Shown here: piece after piece, positions 55,049 to 64,000 of the stretch
Layout: each line of letters opens with the position of its first letter
How positions within the stretch are numbered: the first letter of the stretch is position 1
NCBI RefSeq assembly: GCF_910592395.1
Contig: NC_088325.1
Coordinates: forward strand, 3,255,501-3,319,500
From: Lineus longissimus
Lineage: Eukaryota > Nemertea > Pilidiophora > Heteronemertea > Lineidae
Direction of reading: 5' to 3'
DNA: 64,000 nucleotides
Notes under the pieces: model-generated
Database searches by the model: none
Told to the model about the DNA's origin: nothing
The model's input: the letters and a program-made list of their open reading frames with translations, nothing else
Program-made: the position numbers and the translations under genes

Positions 55049-56338
55049 ATGCGAAAATGCAAAAAGAATATGTTGTATCTTGTGTTCATACTCTCGACTG
55101 CCATTGGTATGGACTCTGATGATGAGGATGATGAAGTTGAAAATCCTAGACTATCAAGACGTCACAACAGCTATAGTGTAACTGCAAGGTTGCGCCACGT
55201 CCTCGATTGCGAACATGCGATTGAACATGGTTGGCTGCTTAATGTGGCAGAGTATGCCAGACGCTTCAGGTTGGCAGTTACGTCATTGCGAAGATGGATA
55301 GCAATCGGGAAACGTTAATGGAGCAGGCCGAGAACAATGCTCAAAGAAGGAGGGTCAGAAGCGACCACGACGGATGGTGGCGACAAGTGGAGGAGCAGGT
55401 TCACAACCGATTGCTCGAACCACGTCTTCTTGCCCTCCCCGTCTCCAGAGGTAATCTGATCCATGCTGTCGAGCTGGAATTCCACCGCTGGTGGGATGAA
55501 CTTCCAGGTGATGAAAGACACAACTACCTTTTGAACAGACCGGAATGGTCCCTCTTTCAGTGCTCTCCAGGATGGATCAGCGATTTCATGAAACGGAAAC
55601 GTATTGTATTTCGTCGCCAGACAAGAAACACGACTTCGATTCCAGCTGATGCTAATGAGCGTGTCCGCCGATTTCAAGGAAACGTCAGAAACACAGTGAG
55701 GCAACATGTCACTTGGACTTTCTGCCAATGTATACGGCAGCTACCCCGGGACAGAGGGATGTAGACGTTAAAACTTCAAGGGGCAATTCTAAATTAGGAT
55801 GCACCGTTGGGTTGACAATTGGATCTAATGGGGGAAAAATGCCAGCCCATGTTGTGTTCAGAGAACCAGGCTTCATTCGAGAAATTCGTGGACTTGAAAA
55901 CATTCCTGAAAATTCCACTTGGCTGATGGATTCTGTGCCCCTATTGTAGAAGCTGGTGTGCTCCTTGATAACATTCCCGTGCGGTGCACATCTATGAGTC
56001 AACCTTTGGACTTGACCATTATCCGGGCATTTAAAGCTCACGTTAGGCGCCGCTGGAAAGACTGGAAGCATGCAAATACTGCAGCCGATGGCACCTGTCC
56101 CAGAATACCCCTTGCATCTGTTCTACATAGCCGAGCTTGGGATGACGTCCCTCCTCAATCTACAGCACGTGCCTTTCAGGTAGCTGGACTCGTCCCGAAT
56201 GAAAACGGGGAGTACAGAAATATTGCTAATGGCCTTCTTGAAGATAAAGATGCTGAGGACAATGAGATTGGTTTTGATGACCTTGAGAATAATGATCCAG
56301 GCCTTGTAACTCCACTGTTCCTATGGTCAGAAATCTGA
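55049..56338 (+). pseudogene. Pogo/Tigger-type transposase remnant, copy 2
   Basis: Same domains as copy 1 (47139-48441): tandem N-terminal HTH regions, PGWISDFMKRK, core start and the SMSQPLDLTIIRAFK C-terminal block. It carries different lesions. One base is missing near 55303 (AGCAATCGGG against AGCAAATCGG). A 35-bp deletion near 55709 removes the NMNKN region. The core frame is then readable as MPAHVVFREPGFIREI before the same internal deletion. The GAA codon that is TAA in copy 1 is intact here. The common ancestor was therefore less damaged than either copy, but already lacked the middle of the DDE domain. Confidence 0.7.
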
Positions 56339-56562
56339 ATGTACCTTAAAAGTAATGAGAATTGATTTAGAAAAGGACATTTTCAAAACTGAATGTACTG
56401 AATTTTTCATGATTGGAAATAAAGTGTAATTTCGGACAGGTCAGCCTTAGTTTTGGTCAGTCATCTACTGATCTAGGCCCATTCAAAGTTAAGTGATCAT
56501 TCAAATCAGAATGTAGCAATGCTTTCTTCAAACTTTGGCTTACTCCTGATTATGTCATGATA

Positions 56563-59470
56563 TTACTTTAATAAGGTTTGGCCTAACTTGCGAAAAGACC
56601 GATAAAATTCGAACTTACTGTATATGTTTATTTCATACAAACAGATGTACGCAATCATCTCAAACCGTACAAAGATATTTGATGATTTTGTTCAAATTCC
56701 TTTTCTCATATAGTAATTCATCTCTTGATTGGATAAGATCGACGATAAACTGCCCCCTCTGCATCACAACATGGTCAGCAGGTTCAGCTCTTTGTCTATT
56801 CTGAATGTGGCGTAAACTTGACGCCAAAGAGGACATCCCGCCATTTAAGGTCCTTCTAACACAAGGTCTTACATACGTATTTTCAGTGTTGCTTACGGAA
56901 TCTCGGAAGTTTAGAAGTTTAGAATTCTGCCCTCAATTTCGGTCTCTTTTCACATTCTCCAGTCATATGGCTTATCAAACTATTGTGAGTTCTAGCAGAA
57001 ATATTTAGGATTCTACGAACACATTTTCTCCAGGCTGTATAGAATCTGGCCATGAATGTGCTGGACAGGTTCCACATGACAGAACCGTAGAGTGGCATGC
57101 AGTAGCGCTTAATCAGCAAATATCTTACATACGTGTTCGCATGACCAGACTGAGCTAAAAGGCTATTTGTCCCCCTATACAATACATTGATACGGCTTTC
57201 AACCCTGGCTGCATCTGCATCCGATCCCAATGGTATTCCTAGATGCTTTTAGCATCTTCTAGCTTGAAGAACCACACCGTCAACCGTTAAATGGACGTTT
57301 CTGTCAACACCTCGTCCAAAGACAAGAAACTTACTTTTTATGGTATTTAAAGTTATCATATACCTTAAAGATTTTTTTTCAATGCTTTTTAAAGAGGTTA
57401 TCAATGGAGCCAACAATATCAAGTCAGCCGCATAAGCAAATGTGCCGACAAAGATATGACCAATATGACACACTACTCCATTGTTCTTCAGTTCCACAAG
57501 TAATACATCCGGATATAGATTAAAGGTGACAAGACCCTCTTTGCTTTACACCATTTGAAATCTGATCGGATATGTTATAGATGGTCATCCCACCTGACTC
57601 TGACTCGCTGACACGTATATAGGTTTGCAAGGAAACGAGCGACGAGGGGACTTAGTCCGTTCCTTAGGAGAAGCCTGAAGAGCTTTACATAGTGTACCCT
57701 GTCGAACGCTTTAGAGACATCTAACATTACACAAGATACAGGAGTGTTTCGAGAGTTGTAATACTTTATGGTTTCATCCACAACATAACTACAATAATAC
57801 ATAGTCACAGGCCTTTCTTAAATCCGAGCTGCGCATCTGAGGCTAATAGATACTTACCATGGTTTTTTAATACAATGTAGTCAACCACGATAGTTTTCCG
57901 AGGATTTCAACGATTTCCTGGCGTTCTTCGGTATGGGTATTACAACAGTAGTTAATCTGAAAGCCATGAGTTAACATTGCTTGTAACAAAAGAGATATAT
58001 GTATTCTTAATTTTTTTCGCCAGCAGGCCGAAAGTGGTTTGTATACAGCGAAGGAATGCTATCTTTTTTGGCACTCTTTAAACACTTGATACCATAAATT
58101 ACGTCTTCGATTGTCATGTAATGATTGGATTTACAAGCACCCGCACAGCAACTTGCTTGGATTTGCTTGTCAATGTCTGACCTTAACTCACGCATTTCAG
58201 TTTGCTCGTAAGGAACTGAGTTATATAGCTGCTGAAATTTATTACAGAAAGAATTACCAATCTCATCCTTCCCTTTTGCATCATCAATCACATTAGTTAA
58301 CCCAGAACTCTTTCCTCTTATCTTTTTAATCTCACCCCAAAATTCAGAATTCGACTTGCCAGTCAAACTTTCGGCCCGCTTATTTGCTGATATCTTATCT
58401 CTATCTTTCTTAGCAAGCCTCACAGCATAATGGTATCCTGCCCTCGTTTCCCGTCGTATGTTAGCAATGATGCCATCCCCGGGTCTGCCATTGTCCTTCC
58501 AAATATCATGCCACAATACGGCTCTTTCCCGATGTTGTGCTACGTTTCCTTCCAACCGGCAATTCCACCCTGTCTGTTATCCAAATTTCCATTCCCTCTA
58601 ATAGGCAGCGTTTCACCGCTGGATTCTCAACATGACTTTACTATCATAATGTCGTCATGAAACCTTTTTTCTTGTTTGCTAACCTTGCACATGACATCCT
58701 GACATGATATCGCACCCATTGGGATGTCAATTGAATCGAGGTGGTGATCGAGAACTGCTTTGTACCGCATAAGGTCATCCTCTGTAACTTTATCTCAAGA
58801 GGTCTCGTAATTTATGGTTCACTCATCAACGCTGGTATCATCAGAACCGCTTACTGGTAAATCAACATGCATTTGTAAAACTGAATGACCGGAGGGATTA
58901 ATACCGCAGTGGAAGTCACTATAATTTCTCATTAGCGTTAACAAGTTTTCTGAGACTAGAAAATGGTCTAACGTTGAAAGAGAACTATTTTTAGGACATT
59001 CATATGTGTAATCTACATCTGCTAACTCATGATGTAGCCCACCTCTCAGTGTTTCTCTCTCCATAAATTCTCTCAGTGCTGTGGTATGCGCCGACCTTTC
59101 TCTTGGAAAAAAACCGTGTTAAAATCACCACCGATGATGATATACTTACTGTTGCAAACTTCTAATAGCCGAGGTATTTCTTGTAACGTCCCCGTGAATT
59201 CTCTCATGTTGTCCTCCCCCGGAGTGTCAGAAGGCATGTTTACATTTAGCAGCAGTATGTCATCATCAACTGTGTCATAATTAAGCCGCACCGCACAAAG
59301 CCTGCGCGATTTACTCTCTACAGGTGAAACCTTAGCACCAAAAGTTATTTTCCAAATAATAGCACATCCCCCGTAGGGACTGCCTTGAAGCAACACTCTA
59401 CCGTCCATACCAGACACACCATGCAGGCTAATACTCTGTTTCCTCACATATACCGTCTTCCTATACCACT
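56563..59470 (-). pseudogene. LINE (non-LTR retrotransposon), longer copy 2
   Basis: Read minus, an apurinic-endonuclease-like domain at 59447-58819 has GGDFNT (about 59132-59115), LDHFLVSENL and SGHS (the usual SDH with D changed). A linker block follows at 58555-58007 (HRERAVLWHDIWKD, LTGKSNSEFWGEIKK). Then reverse transcriptase at about 57808-57249 (SCVMLDVSKAFDRVH, then FAYAADLILLA) and the C-terminal block 57230-56919. The catalytic YADD reads YAAD (about 57431-57420). Several frameshifts break the frame. No first ORF is seen upstream. The clade is not assigned, though the endonuclease type excludes R2-like elements. Confidence 0.75.
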
Positions 59471-59964
59471 AATACAAAATAACAGTGTCCATGCATTTGA
59501 TGGGGTACGCAATCGGGTTCACCACATGCGTGGCGATTTTTTGTACTTTGCCCACGTGATGAATGGGTATTGTTCATTTGCTCCGCCATGAATAAAGCCC
59601 AAACACGATTGTCTGGTAATACAACCCATTCAATTTATTTAAAATCCCATCAACCAATGGTAGTGGACTGCAAGTATTGGGTGTCTCTCGTCATATGTCT
59701 GCTCCACGATATGAGCCAATCAGTCCAATCCACTAGGTCTAACCTTTGTATTAGGTATGCGAGGTACTCATCTCTTCGGGCCTCTTAAATATGGCGCCCA
59801 AAGACGGTATACGTGAGGAAACAGAGTATTACAACCTATATCACTCTGATATTTCGAGAACTGTTCTTCCCATAACCAGTGTTCTTCAACTAGCAAAAAA
59901 AATCAGTGTCCTAGGTGTCTTAGGTGACTCCTCAGGAGTACAGGACCACATTTCATAAAGCACA
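59471..59964. other. No supported gene; LINE/unit C junction
   Basis: Short frames only. Near 59930-59965 a fragment of the 155-bp repeat appears (AGGTGACTCCTCAGGAGTAC, CATTTCATAAAGCACAGTGT). This suggests the LINE (or LINE plus flank) sits inside or next to a former repeat array. Confidence 0.45.
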
Positions 59965-60932
59965 GTGTAGAGTTTTATTATTCAAACGCGATATAGCTGT
60001 TTTATCACATGCCGTAGATTCTAATATTTTCAAATAAACTGGGCAGCAGCGCCTTTTAAACCATTCGCCTCTCGATTTCACCAACCAACGAAGATTTTCG
60101 TCAAGTCAATTGTCAATTTCAGGTAGCCTGTAATCGGTATAGTAATTTGAATATACCACGCATTTTCAGGACAATTCAAGGGGTGGCAAAATCGAATATA
60201 GATGGCAAAAGCAAAGTAGAAAGCGATGAAGTCTGGCACCTCGTGCAGAGGTTCAATTTTTGGAGAGTTTGCCGTCACTGCAGCGAGAGCATGTTTCGAT
60301 TCAGCGTGTGCGTTCGTATGGCAGTCTCCCATTCAGTTTAGTCCTCTACAGTTCGGCATTGGTCGCTTGTCCTAATCTATGCTCGGAAAAAACTTTGGTC
60401 AACTTTTCGGCGGATGAACGATCATCGCCAATATGTTGCTTGCAGATGGGTATTTGCCAGAGCAGTCGATTGGCTGAAACGGACCACTTGTTTTAAAGCG
60501 GTTTCCTGCTGTTTGTTTCCCGCTTCACTGAAAGCCCAAATTAACAAATTCTAATAAAAGTATCCAAGATGTTACCACGATGTTTTATTTTAATTCTAGT
60601 GCAGGTAATATCAATAATGCTAAGAAGTTATTTTTTGTAAAATATCGGCACTATTTCAGGTCCACAGAAGTAGTTCTGCTGCTCTCTCATTTTGAAATGT
60701 TGTTGTTTGAATGAGCCAATCAGATCTTTGTTTGAATTAGGTCAAGATTTTGAATGAATAAATGCAACTTTTATTATCATTGCGTCGAGTGGTCATGATC
60801 ATGCCTTGTGTTTGATATAGTGGTCTCGTACATTTTCGGCAATAACTGACAATGGTCCCAACCCGAAGCAGGTTTTACAAGAAGGTTACACATGATCAAG
60901 AAATAATTCAGCCAGGTTTTGCTGATAAAAAC
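59965..60932 (+). repeat. Upstream region of gene copy C
   Basis: Aligned with 40652-41596 from its first bases (TTATTATTCAAACGCGATAT, GGGCAGCAGCGCCTTTTAAA) and with 50065-50878. Presumed promoter region; no core promoter element is identified with confidence. Confidence 0.5.
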
Positions 60933-62465
60933 ATGCGATCGAGGTGTCATTGCGCATTTGTTTGCTTTTTGATGCTAGGTTGCAAAACTATTAATACTCG
61001 AGAGCATGCTGGCGGCCATCTTTGCCGACTGCACAGTGAGAAGGGAGCATGTTTGGAGAGGGAGGACGTAACGATTACTACAGGATGGCTTATGTATCAA
61101 CTAGAGGTTAGATTAGCGTCGATTAGTACCAATTTCAGACACGGCATGCACAAACAACTTTAATCGAACGTTTCTACGCGTGGTCAAGCGTGCAATCAAG
61201 CCGTGTAATAATTTTCCGTATAAACACATGAAAAAGAACAAGTATATTTTTGAGGTCTGTGAAATAAAATACCCCTAAATTCAAAACTTCAGAAAAGGGA
61301 GTCACACGTATTTAAGTCTTTGTCCAAAACATAACCTCGAAAAACAAAGTCTTACTTGTACTGTGGTAACAGGAATAAAAAGTAGTGCAGCTCTAACCTA
61401 CTTCTTCTTTAACAAATCCTCTTTCAGGAGAAAAGCACTGAAGCGTACAGAGTAACTGAACCAGTCGTTTTCAAACCTCCCGTATCGGCCATTTTGAGCA
61501 AATATGAAGCCAGGCTGTGCATGCCGGATGACAATTCTAATTCGATACTATTTATTTATCAAGAGGACAGAGGACATTTTCCTGTTTTAAGAAATATACT
61601 TGTCTACCAACCTAAACAAAAGAATGTTTACGCACTGGTTCATAATGTGTCTGTTTCCTCTCGTTTCGTTATAATGTTCAATGATATTCACAAAGGGAAA
61701 TTATGGCTACTTGACTTCGTGCGCTGGAGAAGTGGGCGTGAAAAGGTTGTATTTAAGTTGTTGGAGATATTAACTGGTCGCTATGACACAATGATCCTAC
61801 CTCGTCATCACCAATGCTCAGCATCCAGATCCGCGTTTTCCCAGCCGCTTCTCTTGAAAAACATCATGGCAGTAGGATGTCGTGTTAAGGGTGCTTCTAG
61901 TCAGTTGATCACCGTGTTTAGCGTTACGTGGATACATGATCAAGCGACGCTCTTAAAACTTGATAGTTGGCTCACAAGTCCTGGCAATGCCCTAATTCTT
62001 TTTGGCAATCGACAAGGTCATTTATTATGCTGTAGAAGTGAAGGTAGAGGTTTCCTTGAACTATATCGTGCCTTCCCTAAACCTAAAATAGTGTTGGAAT
62101 GGTTTTCGTTATCATTTTACTCATTTCATGCGTATAGCATCAACTATCGAAAGGAATCAACGCTTTTATTGGCATATATGCATGTAAACAAAAACGTGTT
62201 TTCCAGGGTAATATTTATCAGAGGCATATGCTATCCTCTGGCTCCTTTGAATTCTGTAACAAAGTTTAATAAGATGGCCATTGTTTCGGTCAGTAATTGG
62301 CATATTGGGATACCGCGGAAACAAAGTAAATATGGTAAAGAACGCAGAATAGTAATGCTACCTAATAGCGTTCTATTATCCCCCGTACGGACTGTCAAAG
62401 ATATGGGTAAAGGACATAGCAAGGAGACAATAAAATACGCCAAACGGTTTACGCCAATTGGTTAG
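60933..62465 (+). CDS. Copy C: intact two-exon gene, predicted secreted protein of unknown family
   Basis: Exon 1 is 60933-61106 and exon 2 is 61428-62465, joined in phase 0 to give 403 residues. The 321-bp intron is bounded by GT (GAG|GTTAGA) and AG (CTCTTTCAG|GAG). The start is the second in-frame ATG (the first is 60852), chosen because MRSRCHCAFVCFLMLGC looks like a signal peptide. The mature part has about nine cysteines and no further membrane segment. It has recurring hydrophobic strand-like stretches (SNSILFIYQEDRG, GKLWLLDFVRW, SQLITVFSVTW, ESTLLLAYMHVN) followed by polar turns, so an all-beta, perhaps propeller-like fold is possible, though this is speculation. The C-terminus is basic (KETIKYAKRFTPIG). 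I recognise no family. It is the only one of three paralogues without a nonsense codon. The same open phase in three duplicates, disrupted only by single base changes, supports a real gene. A transposon-derived origin is not excluded. Confidence 0.6.
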
Positions 62466-63084
62466 CAAAACGCGTCGAAAGGTTTCCTGGCCATGCACAG
62501 AAATTAGTAAAACCACTCGAGTAGGATTTCCGAGGTCGGGTGATTGGTCTTTAGCCAGAAAACCCGTGAGCCAGCAGGTCGAGGAGATTACCGGGGCCAA
62601 TAAGAGACCGATCACTGGTGTGATCTGCTATCTTGACAGTTTAACCAGCGTTAATCAAACTCGGTCGAAAATATGTAGACCGAAGGTTTGTCAACGGCGA
62701 AAACCGAATTTTTATCCATTCCGTAGATTTTAGTACGTCACAGACATGTTGATCGAAACTTAAAAACTGTGAAATATTTCAATATTTTGATAACGGGTAA
62801 GAGAGCGAGAATCATCCTCGATGAATAAATTGGTTCCCAGAACGGGATAGCGAAACCTCTCTAAAATAGAAAATGTACGAAAGCCGAGAGGGATCATCCG
62901 AGATCCGAAATTCGAAATCAGGGATCTGAAATCCGAAATCCGAGCTCCGTGATGCAATATCTGAATTATCAAATCAGCAGCGGCGTTACTAGACGTTGAC
63001 GCAACTAGCTAATGAAGTCAGGCGTATCAATCTTGGCACTAGAGGGTGTTGATCGGGGCTCGTGAACGCCCTCTAGCGCAGGTG
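62466..63084 (+). other. Downstream region of gene copy C
   Basis: Nearly the same as 52412-53034, including the CATCCGAGATCCGAAA repeat (about 62898-62945) and the CACTAGAGGGTGTTGATCGG word. No gene is supported. Confidence 0.5.
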
Positions 63085-64000
63085 TTATACTGGTGGTGGG
63101 TTTTTTTCACTACAGGAGAAATGGAATACCAGAGCTTTGAAACTACTTTCACCAACGGATGATAGCAATACTTAAGTGAGTGCAACATTTACATACTCGA
63201 TTACACATTTCATGACATTTCGGTCCCTAACGTTCATTACGGTTTTATTCAGGTGGAGGGGATTCATAAGGCCAGAGCCCTGTGTCAAGTACAACCCTTT
63301 GCCAATAGCATAATAAAGTTTCAAAACATTCCAATACCGTTTGCCTGAGAAAAAGTGATTTCCGTACTCCATATCCATCAAAACGTCACTGGCGCATTGA
63401 TATTGCCCTGTCAAAATATTAGTTCTAAACTGACCAGTGACACAATGTGGAATTAATTCTCAATCAGTGGTCGATTCTTAAAAGATTCTTAAAAGAATCA
63501 ACCACAGACTGAGAATTATTTCAACTTTGGTCCATCCTAGCCATGTATTCACCACAACTTGACAATATAATAAGCTCTATGTGACTACCACACTTCCGGT
63601 TGTGGATGAATACATGTCTCTGCCCATAACAGGTATTTATCTTTTTTCAATTTCAATATTGAGTTTTCTAAAGGGCTTTGTCTCCTAACAATACTGCATT
63701 TAGTTTCCATTCGATCGATGCCAGTTTGATATCGGGAACAACTTTGTAAAGAACACATTATGTTTCTGTTGATCAATAAAGCGATGCGTAGCCTCATTGC
63801 ATGAACCAGGGAGAAGGCTTTGATAGTACAGTGCTGCATTTCATAAAGCCTTCAACTTCCGCGACTGCTCGATCTTCAATTTATGAGGCGGACGCCTGGG
63901 CCAATGGGCCATCGGGATCGGTATGTGAACACTTAATGTTATGTCGTCGGTACAAAGGTGAGTCCTCAAGAAGTACAGTGCCAAATTTCATGAAGCACAA
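63085..64000 (+). repeat. Spacer and start of the 155-bp array, unit C
   Basis: The spacer (from GGTGGTGGGTTTTTTTCACT) contains the mismatched hairpin (about 63447-63525). From about 63855 the first 155-bp repeat unit begins (CGACTGCTCGATC, GGCCAATGGGCCATCGGGAT, AAGTACAGTGCCAAATTTCA). The array continues past the window end. Confidence 0.65.

Overview
The window reads as intergenic and repeat-rich DNA from an animal, probably a marine invertebrate. The evidence is split, decayed coding exons with GT-AG introns, about 60% A+T, tRNA-derived SINEs, non-LTR retrotransposon pieces, many short inverted-repeat (MITE-like) elements, and no bacterial-style operons or Shine-Dalgarno spacing. The species cannot be named from the sequence. 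Nearly all long open frames are either transposon remnants or chance frames.

Layout. Positions 1-31150 hold no convincing host gene. They hold short non-autonomous DNA transposons of several types: hAT-like with a near-perfect 9-bp duplication at 136-384, Tc1/mariner-like at 16100-16186, TTAA-flanked at 18957-19291, pogo-like at 23936-24114, and others. There are also three tRNA-headed SINEs, several old dispersed repeat families, a 12-bp minisatellite of about 38 copies (23349-23807) and one weak candidate exon (19302-19470, minus). A long foldback element lies at 31154-31806.

Positions 33281-36705 are a 3.4-kb DNA-transposon-like element. It has inverted termini of about 160 bp, symmetrical clusters of TGACGTCA palindromes near both ends, and a decayed minus-strand gene. 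The gene has a PIN/5'-nuclease-like core (DGYGG, DADLE, TGCDTTS motifs) and a C-terminal cysteine-rich CXC (TSO1/tesmin-like) domain. This is the most unusual object in the window.

Positions 39600-64000 are a tandem segmental duplication with units of roughly 6-10 kb. A complete unit contains a two-exon gene for a predicted secreted protein of unknown family, a spacer with a strong hairpin, an array of about 155-bp repeats whose minus strand resembles a tRNA A box, a decayed pogo/Tigger-type transposase and a minus-strand LINE. Three gene copies are present. Copies A and B each carry a TGG-to-TGA nonsense change at a different place. Copy C (60933-62465) is open throughout (58 + 345 codons joined in phase 0). 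A gene-less unit lies on the left (39610-40470) and the array runs off the right end.

How the parts relate: the transposase and LINE copies were duplicated along with the gene and then decayed independently. The small elements of the left half are non-autonomous and would need transposases encoded elsewhere in the genome.
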